Positions 17,965 through 27,813 are shown, counted from the stretch's first letter. The stretch is DNA of 64,000 bases from Pseudoalteromonas sp. XI10 (GCF_001469895.1 NZ_LOPY01000047.1:1-64000); one strand, 5' to 3'. A program made the numbers and translations. The notes: generated by a model not told the origin, from the sequence alone.

Positions 17965-18441
17965 TTAGTTAGCTGTAACAGTTAGCATCAAAGTATCTGA
18001 GTAGGTACCAGAGTAAACTGGATCTTCTGTAATAGTCAGCACAATCGTGCCTGGAACACCCCCTGCTGCCAATGCTGCAGAGCCAGGTTGACTTTGCTCT
18101 GCGCTTTCATCGTTATCACCGTCATCTGCAATAAGTGTAAAAGCAAATGGTGTCGCAGTTAGCGCAGCGGTATAACCTACGCCATCATCCTCGTCATCAG
18201 CATTTTGCAAGTGTCCCTCAGAGGTAGTTAATGTCAGTGTGGCACCATCTGAGTCATTGCATTGCAACTCAAAATCTAGTGTAGTCGTTTGATCTTTAGC
18301 AATACTTGGAAAGTAAGTAGATGTATCTAAATTACTTACCTCACAAACAGAGGCTACAGAACCGCTGATATTAATGTTTTCAGCAAGCACAGCGCCAGAC
18401 GACAACATTGCAATTGCAGATAATGCGATTAGCTTTTTCAT
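17965..18441 (-). CDS. Predicted pilin subunit, spore-coat-U/Csu type
   Basis: A 158-residue exported protein. The true start is taken at 18441, where a normal signal peptide begins (MKKLIALSAIAMLSSGAVLA); the longer frame adds residues with no support. The mature part resembles the spore coat protein U domain of archaic pilins: an early cysteine (SVASVCEVSNL), a second in FELQCND, and the C-terminal GTYSDTLMLTVTAN with the G-x-Y-x-D motif. It is acidic and rich in T, S, D and G. It is placed second in the operon and is likely the main shaft subunit. Confidence 0.7.
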   Translation of the reverse strand: MKKLIALSAIAMLSSGAVLAENINISGSVASVCEVSNLDTSTYFPSIAKDQTTTLDFELQCNDSDGATLTLTTSEGHLQNADDEDDGVGYTAALTATPFAFTLIADDGDNDESAEQSQPGSAALAAGGVPGTIVLTITEDPVYSGTYSDTLMLTVTAN

Positions 18442-18470
18442 TCCACTATTCCTTATAAAATTATTAGCGA

Positions 18471-18941
18471 CTACCAAACACCACCAGAGGCAATGGTTGG
18501 GGTCATTTCTATGCGTAAGATATCCTTGTATTCACCCGCATATATAAGTGGTTCGGTAAGCTGAAACTGCAAATCCATCACTCGCTTAAACAAAATATCA
18601 CTCACTGAGAATACTTGTTTGTTGTGAAGTTGCTCCGCCATATATGACTTTTTTAGCGCTGTATTCACAATTGACAAGCTCATTCTGTAGTTGTTAATTA
18701 CATTGCTTTGCTGATGACGTAATCCACCATTTTGAGAGTGTATAGACACCTTCATAGGTGTATTGCAGTTGACTACCAATACCGTGTTAACTAAGCCACT
18801 CTCTGAAAACTGCAGTTCCGTCGATTGTGCTTCAAACCCACACTTTGCACTAACCTCTCCAGTTAGCGTCAGACTCACATCATCAAATGCAAAACAGGGA
18901 TTAACCACACAAACTACTAGTAAGATCGGTAATAGCTTCAT
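18471..18941 (-). CDS. Predicted pilin subunit, first gene of the pilus operon
   Basis: A 156-residue exported protein with the signal peptide MKLLPILLVVCVVNPCFA. The mature sequence has the two cysteines expected of a Csu-type pilin (SAKCGFEAQS and VVNCNT) and ends with YAGEYKDILRIEMTP, the G-x-Y-x-D motif shared with the other pilin and both tip domains. The gene is 29 bases upstream of the second pilin gene. It could be a shaft, minor or adaptor subunit. No strong ribosome-binding site is visible before the ATG. Confidence 0.65.
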   Translation of the reverse strand: MKLLPILLVVCVVNPCFAFDDVSLTLTGEVSAKCGFEAQSTELQFSESGLVNTVLVVNCNTPMKVSIHSQNGGLRHQQSNVINNYRMSLSIVNTALKKSYMAEQLHNKQVFSVSDILFKRVMDLQFQLTEPLIYAGEYKDILRIEMTPTIASGGVW

Positions 18942-19343
18942 CGTTTAGCCACTTCACTTCCATATGAATTATCTCGTTAACAGTTTTAGATTATGTGAAT
19001 TAGGATTTTAAAATTGTTGAATTTTGCTTAGATGCGTTTAAGCCGTTAACTTCGCAGTTTGATTAAGTGAATGAAAATTAAACGCCGAGATACTCCCACT
19101 AAAGCGAAAATAATTAACTCATTGCTTTTAATATCAAAAATAACTTGGATTTAATGATGTGCAGATTTACTTGATGGTTTTTCGCTAATTAATTCAAAAG
19201 TAGTTGATAAACCTAATTAAACACTATTGAACTAAAACTGGTTCAATAATGGTTTTAGATCATTAAACAAACTCTTTTTGATTGAATAACAAACAAATAA
19301 TGGTCTATGCTTTTATTTGACCCCATTTTGCAAGGAGCAAACT
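18942..19343. promoter_or_regulatory. Divergent control region with operator-like repeat and promoter
   Basis: About 400 AT-rich bases between the pilus operon and the VOC lipoprotein gene; no gene seen. Toward the right, a perfect eight-base inverted repeat (TATTGAAC-N8-GTTCAATA, 19225-19248) looks like an operator. A promoter for the lipoprotein gene fits: TTGAAT (19282-19287), 18 bases, TATGCT (19306-19311). The repeat lies upstream of the -35, a place suited to an activator. The left part must hold the pilus promoter, which I could not pinpoint. Confidence 0.5.
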
Positions 19344-20186
19344 TTGAAAGTACTCACCCCCTTACGTGCTGCAATTTTAATGGCAGTCACAGCAGTCTCA
19401 TTGACTGGTTGCCAGCTTACCTCAAGCGAACTACCTGCAATCAGTAATTCAGGTACAAAAAACTCAGGTCACGTTGTGTGGCATGATTTGATCACACCAA
19501 ATTTGTCACAATCTCAAGCATTTTATAGCAGTGTGTTTGGTTGGAAGTTTCAAGCCGTTAACGAAAGCTATACGCTGGCATCATTAGATGGAAAATTAAT
19601 TGCTGGTATGGCAGAACTTGATAATAAACAAAATGCCAGCCATTGGCTGAGCCTTATCAGTAGTAAAGACATCGCTGCCGTTAGTGAAAAAACTATCAAA
19701 GCCGGAGGTAAAGTCTTAGTAAGCAGTACCGAAATTAAAGGCCGTGGCACTATTGCTGTATTAGAAGATCCACAAGGGGCTGTTTTTTCACTGATCAATA
19801 CAGTTAATGGTGACCCTGAAACCCATCAAACTGATAACAGCTGGATTTGGCAAGAAGTATGGAGTGATAACCCAGAGCAGAGCAAAGCCTTTTACCAATC
19901 ACTTGGTAATTATTCAGCACAAAATAAACCGCTTAATAATGGTAATTACAGTTACTTAGCCTTAAATGGCACACCTGCGATTGGCTTTGTAAAAAAACCA
20001 GATGCCGAGATAGGCAACACATGGGTGAATTACATTAAAGTAGCCGATGTTGACGCGACCCTATTAAAAGTAACCGCCGCAGGCGGCATAGTTCTAATGG
20101 CACCAAATGACAAAGTAAGAAGTGGCAGCGTCGCAATCATTCGTGATCCAGCGGGTGCTGGTATTGTAATTCAGGAGCAAATGTAA
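19344..20186 (+). CDS. Lipoprotein with two VOC (glyoxalase-fold) domains
   Basis: A 280-residue predicted lipoprotein. The start is TTG at 19344, with AAGGAG six bases upstream, giving the signal MKVLTPLRAAILMAVTAVSL ending in the lipobox LTGC. Two vicinal-oxygen-chelate domains follow: HVVWHDLITPNLSQSQAFYS to GAVFSLINT, and WIWQEVWSDNPEQSKAFYQS to AGIVIQEQM. Such tandem VOC proteins (glyoxalase/bleomycin resistance/dioxygenase superfamily) are usually cytoplasmic, so an exported form is unusual. The reaction is unknown. The stop codon overlaps the next gene (TAATG). Confidence 0.8.
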   Translation: MKVLTPLRAAILMAVTAVSLTGCQLTSSELPAISNSGTKNSGHVVWHDLITPNLSQSQAFYSSVFGWKFQAVNESYTLASLDGKLIAGMAELDNKQNASHWLSLISSKDIAAVSEKTIKAGGKVLVSSTEIKGRGTIAVLEDPQGAVFSLINTVNGDPETHQTDNSWIWQEVWSDNPEQSKAFYQSLGNYSAQNKPLNNGNYSYLALNGTPAIGFVKKPDAEIGNTWVNYIKVADVDATLLKVTAAGGIVLMAPNDKVRSGSVAIIRDPAGAGIVIQEQM

Positions 20187-20338
20187 TGAATAAAAAAATA
20201 ATTCGCTTAGTTGCTCTTGCAACTGCAATGTTAGCTTTAAATGCCTGCACTCCCTATGCAAGCCTAGATATTAATGCGCCGTTTAAAGTGGGCCCTGTAT
20301 ACGTTAACCCAAGTATTGGTATTGGCGGTACACTTTAA
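20186..20338 (+). CDS. 50-residue lipoprotein coupled to the VOC lipoprotein
   Basis: A very short frame whose ATG (20186) overlaps the stop of the preceding gene, with AGGAG at 20173-20177. It encodes MNKKIIRLVALATAMLALNA followed by cysteine, a lipoprotein signal with the lipobox LNAC. Only about 29 mature residues remain (starting CTPYASLD), ending in a glycine-rich tail (NPSIGIGGTL). The signal, ribosome-binding site and stop-start overlap together argue for a real gene. The function is unknown; it may sit with the VOC lipoprotein in the same membrane. Confidence 0.7.
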   Translation: MNKKIIRLVALATAMLALNACTPYASLDINAPFKVGPVYVNPSIGIGGTL

Positions 20339-20380
20339 TCAATTTCAGGGCGCTGCGTTTTAAACAAAGCGCCCTATTCA

Positions 20381-21325
20381 TTAGTGTTTTACTTTTAAGC
20401 GTTGCACCTGGGTCAATACATCTTCAGCCTTGGCGCCTAGGTAAACGTAAATTGCCAGTGCGATCAACAGACCTACCACAGCAAACATCATCAATACAGC
20501 AGGTATAACGTACTCAGTTTGCCCGAGTGCTGCTTTAAACATGGTTAGTAAGGCTTCTATCGATACTGCAATCAAAATTGTTGAAATAAAACGTGTGATC
20601 GTTCGTCTTGTTGAGCTGTGGCGAAAAATATCCTTATGCATGAGGATTTCTTCTTCTAGAATTGTTTTGCCTAAATCAAAAATGGCCAGCGCTAAAGTAA
20701 CAAAGATAATAATGGTAAATGGTTTAAGCGGGTCTGACTGAGTGTCTTCGCTTATGACTAAGTCCACCATTCCAGCAAACACTTTATATAACAAGTAGAA
20801 CACCAAGCAGAACAAGCAAGCGACAATCAAGCCATAACCTACCTTAAAGTAAGGTGTCATTCTGGCTCGCTTGGTGTCTCCCATAATAAATTCAATCAGC
20901 TCTGTTAAGCACACATCGATAACCAAAAACTGCTGTTCATCGTTGCCTGAAGGGATTGTTTTGATCACTGAGATACAAAGATGCTTAGTCGCAGTCGAAA
21001 TATATGGCGAGGTAAAGTGCGGAACAGGCGCAGCAGAGGCGACTAAAAAATAAGGGCGAGCGCTTAAATCTTGCCCAGCTCCAACATGACCTAGTTTCTT
21101 TTTGTACTGACGCTTAAAGCAGACATTATCACCTTGCTGAATGCCTTGTTCATTCAAACAATATTGCAATTCTAAAAATGGATATTGATTGACGAGCTGT
21201 TGGTACGCTTGCTTGTTAGTCAACGATGCCTGAACACTGGCAAGTATAGAAAGAAGAAGTTCATGAATAAGCTGTTGTTGCTCTTCATAGCGTTCTATAG
21301 CACTTAAATAACTCATTCTTGCCAT
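20381..21325 (-). CDS. Membrane protein with an N-terminal PDC-like sensor region
   Basis: A 314-residue protein. The first 165 residues look like a PDC/Cache-type ligand-binding domain: DLSARPYFLVASAAPVPHFT, SPYISTATKHLCISVIKTI and FLVIDVCL match the usual D-x-S-x-R-P-Y, S-x-P-Y and final strand. No membrane segment precedes it, so it is not held in the periplasm in the normal way. Four hydrophobic segments follow (about 166-190, 212-232, 250-272, 282-305). No kinase, GGDEF or methyl-accepting part is present. AAGGA precedes the ATG at 21325. It is a single gene, beyond a terminator from tRNA-Leu. Confidence 0.6.
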   Translation of the reverse strand: MARMSYLSAIERYEEQQQLIHELLLSILASVQASLTNKQAYQQLVNQYPFLELQYCLNEQGIQQGDNVCFKRQYKKKLGHVGAGQDLSARPYFLVASAAPVPHFTSPYISTATKHLCISVIKTIPSGNDEQQFLVIDVCLTELIEFIMGDTKRARMTPYFKVGYGLIVACLFCLVFYLLYKVFAGMVDLVISEDTQSDPLKPFTIIIFVTLALAIFDLGKTILEEEILMHKDIFRHSSTRRTITRFISTILIAVSIEALLTMFKAALGQTEYVIPAVLMMFAVVGLLIALAIYVYLGAKAEDVLTQVQRLKVKH

Positions 21326-21483
21326 CTTGCTTCCTTAAAGTAGTGATACCAACTCTAGTTAAGCAAGGAAGGCTCCAAGTTTTATTTCACTTAATAATCA
21401 ATTGGTTAGTCTCGAAAAGGGGAATAGAATTAGAATAAAAGCACTATAAAGGTGCGCATTTTATTTTATGAAGCACTAAAACG

Positions 21484-21518
21484 AAAAAAGCTGTAACTCA
21501 ATGAGCTACAGCTTTTTA
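21484..21518 (-). terminator. Intrinsic terminator downstream of tRNA-Leu
   Basis: On the minus strand AGCTGTA and TTACAGCT-like arms around a 10-base loop are followed by T6. It ends the transcript that runs through glmM, tpiA, secG and the tRNA. Confidence 0.75.
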
Positions 21519-21522
21519 ATTT

Positions 21523-21607
21523 TGGTGCGGATGGGGGGACTTGAACCCCCACGGCCGAAGCCACCACCCCCTCAAGATGGCGTGTCTACCAATTCCACCA
21601 CATCCGC
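21523..21607 (-). tRNA. tRNA-Leu (anticodon GAG)
   Basis: An 85-base tRNA with CCA encoded. The acceptor arm GCGGATG pairs with CATCCGC; the D loop contains AATTGGTAGAC; the anticodon loop TTGAGGG, closed by CCATC and GGTGG, gives GAG; the long variable arm GGTGGCTTCGGCC is typical of class II leucine tRNAs; GGTTCAAGTCC is the T arm. It lies downstream of secG, as leuU does in Escherichia coli. Confidence 0.97.
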
Positions 21608-21683
21608 ATACAATTCTGTATGTTGTTAAGCTAAAAGTTTACTTGAGGAATGAAAACTGCTTAACGATAACTAGCAAAGCTAA

Positions 21684-22031
21684 TTAGTTAGGTACGTCAG
21701 ACGTTTTATCTTCTGTCGCAGGCACATCAGATTGTGCTGGCGTTACAGTTTCAACAGCTGGCGCAGCTTCTAGGTTTTCCCACTCATCAGTCTTTTTGAT
21801 TTGACCTGCAGTAAGGTTACCTAGAACAATACTTAGTACGAAGAAGATCGTCGCTAAGATTGTTGTTGTTTTAGTCATGAAGTTACCAGCACCTGATGAG
21901 CCAAACACGGTACCAGAAGCGCCAGCACCAAATGATGAACCCATATCTGCGCCTTTACCTTGTTGGATTAAAACCATACCAACTAACGCTAAAGCAACAA
22001 TTAAATAAACTACTAATAAAATTTCGTACAT
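21684..22031 (-). CDS. secG: Protein translocase subunit SecG
   Basis: A 115-residue inner-membrane protein that assists SecYE/SecA in protein export. It starts MYEILLVVYLIVALALVGMV (first membrane helix), continues with the family signature LIQQGKGADMGSSFGAG, and has a second helix (TTTILATIFFVLSIVLG). The C-terminal tail is acidic and rich in A, P, T and V. The start at 22031 is taken from homologues; the open frame runs further upstream into tpiA. It lies one base from the tpiA stop and upstream of tRNA-Leu. Confidence 0.95.
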   Translation of the reverse strand: MYEILLVVYLIVALALVGMVLIQQGKGADMGSSFGAGASGTVFGSSGAGNFMTKTTTILATIFFVLSIVLGNLTAGQIKKTDEWENLEAAPAVETVTPAQSDVPATEDKTSDVPN

Positions 22032-22032
22032 C

Positions 22033-22782
22033 TTATACGGTCCCTTTTGCACTTTCACAGATAGCAGTAAATGAATCTGCTTTAAGACTCGCGCCACCAA
22101 TAAGGCCGCCGTCTATATCTGGTTGTGCAAATAATAATTCGCTATTTTTTTCATTCACGCTACCACCATATAAGATGGTTAATTGCTGTGCTACGTCGCT
22201 ATCTGAAGAAGCAATCTTCTCGCGGATAAACTTGTGCACGGCTTGCGCTTGCTCAGGAGAGGCAGTCTTACCTGTGCCAATGGCCCAAACGGGCTCGTAT
22301 GCTACCACAGAATTCTTCAGTGCTGCTACACCTAATTTGCTAATTACAGCATCAATTTGAGCTGCAACCACTAATTCAGTTTCGTTTGCTTCACGTTGCT
22401 GCTCGCTTTCACCCACACATAGGATAGGAGTTAAGCCAACTTGCTGCGCTCGCGCAAACTTATCTGCAACAACTTCATCTGACTCACCGTAAATGCTACG
22501 ACGTTCAGAATGGCCAACTAACGTGTAAGCTGCGCCTAGATCTTTAACTAGCTGAGCATCTACTTCACCGGTAAATGCGCCGGCTTGGTTTTCAGACACT
22601 GTTTGCGAACCAAACGTTACGTCTTGTTGCTGCAAAGAACTCAACAATGGGAATGGTGGAAACACCACTATATCCAGTTCATCCGATTGAACATTTTTGA
22701 TAGCAGTTGATAACTGTTCAACAAGCTCTAGAGAGCCGTTCATTTTCCAATTACCTGCGACCATCGGCTTACGTGTTGCCAT
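22033..22782 (-). CDS. tpiA: Triosephosphate isomerase
   Basis: A 249-residue glycolytic enzyme interconverting dihydroxyacetone phosphate and glyceraldehyde 3-phosphate. NWKMNG carries the active-site Asn and Lys, VGHSERR the catalytic His, YEPVWAIGTGKTAS the catalytic Glu and flexible loop 6, and GGLIGGAS the phosphate-binding end. The start at 22782 (MATRKPMVAGNWK) agrees with homologues and has GGAG eight bases upstream. It sits between glmM and secG, an order seen in many gammaproteobacteria but not in Escherichia coli. Confidence 0.97.
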   Translation of the reverse strand: MATRKPMVAGNWKMNGSLELVEQLSTAIKNVQSDELDIVVFPPFPLLSSLQQQDVTFGSQTVSENQAGAFTGEVDAQLVKDLGAAYTLVGHSERRSIYGESDEVVADKFARAQQVGLTPILCVGESEQQREANETELVVAAQIDAVISKLGVAALKNSVVAYEPVWAIGTGKTASPEQAQAVHKFIREKIASSDSDVAQQLTILYGGSVNEKNSELLFAQPDIDGGLIGGASLKADSFTAICESAKGTV

Positions 22783-22851
22783 TATTCCACTCCACATTAG
22801 AAAGCGGGCAAGATACTAACTCGACTTGCCCAAAGTTACAAGAGGTTATTG

Positions 22852-24207
22852 TTATGCCTCGGTTTGTTTGCTCACAGTTTCGACAACTGCGGCTATTTTA
22901 CGTGCGCTATCAAGGACAACTTTTTCCTGTTCAGCTTCAACCATTACTCGCACAACAGGTTCAGTACCTGATTTACGAAGTAATACACGACCTGTATCAC
23001 CTAATTTTTCTTCAACTTGTGCAACAGCATCAATCACCGTTTGATCTTGCGTTGGATCAGTACCTTGTGGGTAGCGCACATTAATCATTTTCATTGGATA
23101 TTTTGTAAAGCCAGCCCCTAAGTCTTGCAATGTTTTATTCTGCGCTACCATCGCTGCTAATACTTGCAAGCTTGAGATAATGCCATCACCCGTGCTAATT
23201 AAATCTAGATTTAATACGTGACCTGAGCTCTCGCCGCCGATTTTCCAGCCTTTTTCTTGCAGTAGTTCCATCACGTAACGGTCGCCTACTTTACTGCGAG
23301 CGAAACCAATACCGCGCGCTTTTAAGGCATTTTCTAGACCCATGTTTGACATCACAGTGCCAACGACACCACCACCTAAAATATCGTCATTTGCAGCTTG
23401 GCAAGCAATAATATAAACAATGTCATCACCATCAAATACACGACCATTGTGGTCAACCATCATTACTCGGTCACCATCACCATCGTAGGCAATACCAACA
23501 TCAGCATTATGTTCTAAAACCTTACGTTTAAGGGTTTCAACATGAGTTGCACCACACTCAAGGTTGATATTTACCCCGTTTGGCTCGCAGGCGTGACAGA
23601 TTACTTCAGCACCTAATTCACGCATTACTGACGGTGCAATATGGTATGTAGCACCATTTGCGCAATCGAGTACAATTTTTAAACCTTCTAGCGATAGACC
23701 TTGTGGGAATTGGCTTTTACAAAACTCAATGTAGCGACCATCAGCTGTTTCTAAACGACGCGCTTTACCAAGCTTGTCAGAGGCAACGCAGGTCATTGGC
23801 TCATCCATCATAGCTTCGATTTCAAGCTCAACTTCATCAGGTAGCTTTAAGCCCCTGCTTGAAAAGAATTTAATACCGTTATCATGGTAAGGATTATGAG
23901 ATGCACTAATTACAATACCCGCTTCAGCACGGAAAGTTTGCGTAAGATATGCAACTGCTGGTGTTGGCATTGGCCCTAACAAAACAACATCAATACCAGC
24001 AGCAATCAAACCTGCCTCAAGTGATGTTTCAAGCATATAGCCAGAAATGCGGGTATCTTTACCAATAATGACCTTTTTAGTGCCAATTTTTGATAAAACA
24101 CGACCTGCAGCCCAACCTAGCTTTAAAGCAAATTCAGGTGTGATTGGAAACTCACCCACCATGCCACGAACACCATCTGTGCCAAAATACTTTCTTGTGT
24201 TACTCAT
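22852..24207 (-). CDS. glmM: Phosphoglucosamine mutase
   Basis: A 451-residue cytoplasmic enzyme that converts glucosamine 6-phosphate to glucosamine 1-phosphate for peptidoglycan and lipopolysaccharide precursors. It shows the four signature elements: [10 protein letters not shown], the phosphoserine loop [16 protein letters not shown], the metal loop [12 protein letters not shown], and the sugar and phosphate sites GESSGHV and [16 protein letters not shown]. The start at 24207 has GAGGAA upstream and overlaps the end of folP by eight bases. It is cotranscribed with ftsH-folP. Confidence 0.97.
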   Translation of the reverse strand: MSNTRKYFGTDGVRGMVGEFPITPEFALKLGWAAGRVLSKIGTKKVIIGKDTRISGYMLETSLEAGLIAAGIDVVLLGPMPTPAVAYLTQTFRAEAGIVISASHNPYHDNGIKFFSSRGLKLPDEVELEIEAMMDEPMTCVASDKLGKARRLETADGRYIEFCKSQFPQGLSLEGLKIVLDCANGATYHIAPSVMRELGAEVICHACEPNGVNINLECGATHVETLKRKVLEHNADVGIAYDGDGDRVMMVDHNGRVFDGDDIVYIIACQAANDDILGGGVVGTVMSNMGLENALKARGIGFARSKVGDRYVMELLQEKGWKIGGESSGHVLNLDLISTGDGIISSLQVLAAMVAQNKTLQDLGAGFTKYPMKMINVRYPQGTDPTQDQTVIDAVAQVEEKLGDTGRVLLRKSGTEPVVRVMVEAEQEKVVLDSARKIAAVVETVSKQTEA

Positions 24208-25048
24208 TTGAAATTCCTCGATCACATGCTTGCCAAACCGCTAGCACGTCAGCTGTTTCTTGGACGTCATGAACACGAATAATTTTTGCGCCATTTTGTG
24301 CTGCTATCAGCGCGCCCGCAAGGCTTCCCGCTAAGCGTTCATGTGTGTCTCTATTTAATAAATTACCAATCATCGATTTACGAGAAAGGCCTGCTAGTAC
24401 TGGTAAATTGAATTTATTAAATATATTAAACTCTTTAAGTATTTGATAATTATGAGCCAAAGTCTTACCAAAGCCAAAGCCCGGGTCTAAAATAATACGT
24501 TGTTGCTGAATGCCCGCTTGCTCACACACGGCTAAACGCTCTGCAAAGAAATCATTAATATCATTAAACAAGTCATTATAATGTGGGTTACTTTGCATAG
24601 TACGAGGCTGACCTTGCATATGCATTAAGCAAATTGCCACCTCTGGGTATTGTGCGAGTACCTCAATTGCACCAGGTTCTTGTAACGCTCTAACATCATT
24701 GATGATGTCAGCTCCTGCGATTATCGCTTGGCGCATTACTTCGCTCTTGCTGGTATCAATCGAAATAATACAATCACTGCTTGCTCTAAGCGATTTCACT
24801 AAAGGAATAACGCGTTCAAGCTCATCTTCAAGAGATACATCAGGTGCCCCTGGGCGGGTAGACTCACCACCTATATCAATTATTTTTGCGCCTTGATTTA
24901 ATAACGTATGAGCTTGTTTGACAGCGCTGTCTAGTTGGCAAAAACTACCGCCATCAGAAAATGAGTCTGGAGTGACATTTAAAATCCCCATCACCACTGG
25001 GGAATCGAGGTGTAATGTGCGACCTCGAGGTAAGTTAAGAACGGTCAT
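24200..25048 (-). CDS. folP: Dihydropteroate synthase
   Basis: A 282-residue cytoplasmic enzyme joining p-aminobenzoate to the pterin pyrophosphate in folate synthesis; it is the target of sulfonamides. [16 protein letters not shown] and [12 protein letters not shown] are the two family signatures; [11 protein letters not shown] and [16 protein letters not shown] follow, and GLSRKSMIG supplies the conserved SRK. The length is normal. It follows ftsH across a terminator (25131-25153) and overlaps glmM. Confidence 0.97.
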   Translation of the reverse strand: MTVLNLPRGRTLHLDSPVVMGILNVTPDSFSDGGSFCQLDSAVKQAHTLLNQGAKIIDIGGESTRPGAPDVSLEDELERVIPLVKSLRASSDCIISIDTSKSEVMRQAIIAGADIINDVRALQEPGAIEVLAQYPEVAICLMHMQGQPRTMQSNPHYNDLFNDINDFFAERLAVCEQAGIQQQRIILDPGFGFGKTLAHNYQILKEFNIFNKFNLPVLAGLSRKSMIGNLLNRDTHERLAGSLAGALIAAQNGAKIIRVHDVQETADVLAVWQACDRGISNE

Positions 25049-25130
25049 TGAACACCTATGCTATAAATTAGCGTCAATTGCGCATTTATTATTCTAGATA
25101 ATAGTTTGAAAATTGCGCATTTTTTGAAAT

Positions 25131-25153
25131 AAAAAAGCCCCGACTAGCGGGGC
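25131..25153 (-). terminator. Intrinsic terminator after ftsH
   Basis: On the minus strand GCCCCG-CTAGT-CGGGGC is followed by T6. It lies between ftsH and folP, so folP-glmM expression depends on read-through or on a promoter in 25049-25130. Confidence 0.8.
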
Positions 25154-25176
25154 CTTTCTGTGTCTAATTGTACCGA

Positions 25177-27117
25177 CTATTCGGCTTTGTCATCAACATT
25201 TGTTTTTGTTTCTGATGATTCTTCTGGCTCTTTGGTGTCTTTTTCGACAACTTTTGAAGCAGAAGGAGCTGGCTTTTTATCATCTGAGCGACGGTCATGA
25301 ACATCACGTGGCTCACGTACAGGCTGACGTGCCATTAAGTCATCAATTTGACCCGCATCAATCGTCTCGTACTTCATTAGTGCATCTTTCATCGCATGTA
25401 AGATATCAATGTTATCTTTAAGGATTTGCTCTGCACGTTGATAGTTACGATCTGAGAATAAACGAACTTCTGTGTCAATAACTTTTGCTGTTTCATCAGA
25501 CATGCTCATAGAACGACTACCGCCGCCACCCATGTACATTTCGTTTTGGTCTTCAGCATAAAGTAATGGACCTAGTTTTTCACTAAGACCCCATTGAGTA
25601 ACCATTTTACGAGCAATATCTGTTGCACGCTCAATATCGTTACTTGCACCGGTTGTCACTTTATCTTCACCGTAGATTAGTGCTTCAGCAATACGACCAC
25701 CGTAAAGACTAGAAATCATTGACTCTAAAAGCTCTTTTGAGTGGCTCACACGGTCTTGCTCAGGCAAGTACATAGTGACACCAAGCGCACGTCCACGAGG
25801 GATGATAGACACTTTATAAACTGGGTCATGTTCAGGTACCATGCGACCAACAATCGCGTGACCTGCTTCATGGTAAGCAGTCATTTCTTTTTCCTGCTCA
25901 CTCATCACCATGGTCTTGCGCTCTGCACCCATCATGATTTTATCTTTTGCAGCGTCAAACTCTGCCATGCTTACAACGCGTTTGTTACCACGAGCTGCAT
26001 ATAACGCGGCTTCGTTAACTAAGTTTGCAAGGTCAGCACCAGAGAAACCTGGCGTACCACGTGCAATAACTGCAGCTTCTACGTTGTCGCCTAATGGCAC
26101 TTTACGCATGTGAACTTTAAGAATTTGTTCACGACCACGAATATCAGGAAGTCCAACAACAACTTGACGGTCAAAGCGACCAGGACGTAATAACGCAGGG
26201 TCTAATACATCTGGGCGGTTCGTTGCTGCAATAACGATAATACCTTCGTTACCTTCAAAGCCGTCCATTTCAACAAGCATTTGGTTAAGTGTTTGCTCAC
26301 GCTCATCGTGACCACCACCCATACCAGCGCCACGCTTACGGCCTACTGCATCGATTTCATCAATAAAGATGATACAAGGTGCTGCTTTTTTCGCTTGCTC
26401 GAACATGTCACGTACACGTGATGCACCAACACCTACAAACATTTCTACGAAATCAGAACCTGAAATTGTGAAAAATGGCACTTTAGCTTCACCAGCTACT
26501 GCTTTAGCAAGTAACGTTTTACCCGTACCAGGAGGACCAACCATCAACACCCCTTTCGGGATGCTACCACCTAGCTTTTGGAATTTTGATGGGTCACGTA
26601 AGAAGTCAACCAGCTCAGTTACATCTTCTTTCGCTTCGTCACAACCAGCAACATCAGCAAACGTAGTTTTAACTTGGTCTTCACTCATCAGACGCGCTTT
26701 ACTCTTACCGAAAGACATCGCGCCTTTACCGCCACCACCTTGCATTTGACGCATGAAGAAAATCCATACACCAATTAGCAGTAACATTGGGAACCAAGAG
26801 ATTAAAATGCTGGCGAGGAATGACTGCTCTTCAGGCTTAACACCTTTTACATTAACGTTGCTTTTTAAAAGATCATTCAAGATGTCTTTATCATACATAG
26901 GCATGATAGTTTGGAAGCGTTCACCGTTAGTCTTAGTACCTGTGATAGTACCTGATGTGCTTTCTATTGAGACCTCTTGGATAGCGCCACTACGAGCGTC
27001 GCTTACAAATTGAGTGTAACTTGTTTGGCGATCTGCCTGATCACCACCATTAAAGCTCTGAAACACTGACATTAGCACAACAGCAATGACCAGCCAGAGT
27101 ATTAGATTTTTCGCCAT
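25177..27117 (-). CDS. ftsH: ATP-dependent zinc metalloprotease FtsH
   Basis: A 646-residue inner-membrane AAA protease that degrades misfolded membrane proteins and regulators such as LpxC. Two N-terminal membrane segments flank a periplasmic domain. GPPGTGKT (Walker A, about residue 193), [11 protein letters not shown] (Walker B) and the second region of homology ([20 protein letters not shown]) form the ATPase; HEAGH (about 415) binds zinc. The C-terminal tail is charged. ATG at 27117 ([14 protein letters not shown]) matches the well-known start; TTG at 27126 would add MSD. It is downstream of rlmE, as in Escherichia coli. Confidence 0.97.
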   Translation of the reverse strand: MAKNLILWLVIAVVLMSVFQSFNGGDQADRQTSYTQFVSDARSGAIQEVSIESTSGTITGTKTNGERFQTIMPMYDKDILNDLLKSNVNVKGVKPEEQSFLASILISWFPMLLLIGVWIFFMRQMQGGGGKGAMSFGKSKARLMSEDQVKTTFADVAGCDEAKEDVTELVDFLRDPSKFQKLGGSIPKGVLMVGPPGTGKTLLAKAVAGEAKVPFFTISGSDFVEMFVGVGASRVRDMFEQAKKAAPCIIFIDEIDAVGRKRGAGMGGGHDEREQTLNQMLVEMDGFEGNEGIIVIAATNRPDVLDPALLRPGRFDRQVVVGLPDIRGREQILKVHMRKVPLGDNVEAAVIARGTPGFSGADLANLVNEAALYAARGNKRVVSMAEFDAAKDKIMMGAERKTMVMSEQEKEMTAYHEAGHAIVGRMVPEHDPVYKVSIIPRGRALGVTMYLPEQDRVSHSKELLESMISSLYGGRIAEALIYGEDKVTTGASNDIERATDIARKMVTQWGLSEKLGPLLYAEDQNEMYMGGGGSRSMSMSDETAKVIDTEVRLFSDRNYQRAEQILKDNIDILHAMKDALMKYETIDAGQIDDLMARQPVREPRDVHDRRSDDKKPAPSASKVVEKDTKEPEESSETKTNVDDKAE

Positions 27118-27183
27118 ATCGCTCAAGGAGTTAACCTCTTGTATCCAATTAATTTAAATTCAACTTAACGCAGCACAACTGTA

Positions 27184-27813
27184 CTACAGTTTGTAGCCTG
27201 TCGCCACTATATAAACTTCCCGAGAACGGGCGCGTGATGCATCGGGCTTTCTAATTTTAACCGCTTTAAAGCTATTACGTACATCCTGCAAGTATTGATC
27301 AAATCCTTCGCCTTGGAAGACTTTGACACAAAATGCGCCATTTTTCTTTAAAACTTGGTGGCACATGTCTAATGCCAACTCAACTAAGTACATACTACCA
27401 GCTTGGTCAACAGATGTATTGCCACTCATATTTGGCGCCATATCAGAAAAAACTACATCAACATTTTTTCCATCAATACGCGTTAAAAGAGCATCAAGCA
27501 CCGCTTCTTCACGGAAGTCGCCTTGTAAGAAGTCAACACCTGCTAAGGAATCCATAGGTAAGATATCACAAGCAATTACTTGGCCTTTATCACCTACTTT
27601 TTCTGCTAAATATTGCGACCAACTACCTGGCGCAGCACCTAAATCAACCACTGTCATTGATGGTTTGATTAATTTATCTTTGTTTTGAATTTCGTCTAAT
27701 TTGAATACCGCACGAGAACGCCAACCTTTCTTTTGCGCTTCGTGAACATAAGGATCGTCGAAATGTTCTTTCAGCCAACGCTTAGAACTGGCTGAATGTT
27801 TTTTATTTGCCAT
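27184..27813 (-). CDS. rlmE: 23S rRNA (uridine-2'-O) methyltransferase
   Basis: A 209-residue enzyme (RlmE/FtsJ/RrmJ) that methylates the 2'-O of a uridine in the A loop of 23S rRNA. It shows the SAM-binding [16 protein letters not shown], the acidic [17 protein letters not shown] with the catalytic Asp, and VKVFQGEG with the catalytic Lys. The N-terminal basic stretch ([20 protein letters not shown]) is typical of RNA binding. The first gene of the block, it diverges from yhbY. Confidence 0.97.
   Translation of the reverse strand: MANKKHSASSKRWLKEHFDDPYVHEAQKKGWRSRAVFKLDEIQNKDKLIKPSMTVVDLGAAPGSWSQYLAEKVGDKGQVIACDILPMDSLAGVDFLQGDFREEAVLDALLTRIDGKNVDVVFSDMAPNMSGNTSVDQAGSMYLVELALDMCHQVLKKNGAFCVKVFQGEGFDQYLQDVRNSFKAVKIRKPDASRARSREVYIVATGYKL

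Noticed and set aside
25741..26749. Several plus-strand frames opposite ftsH
   Set aside because: They are opposite one of the best-conserved genes of the window and have no independent support.
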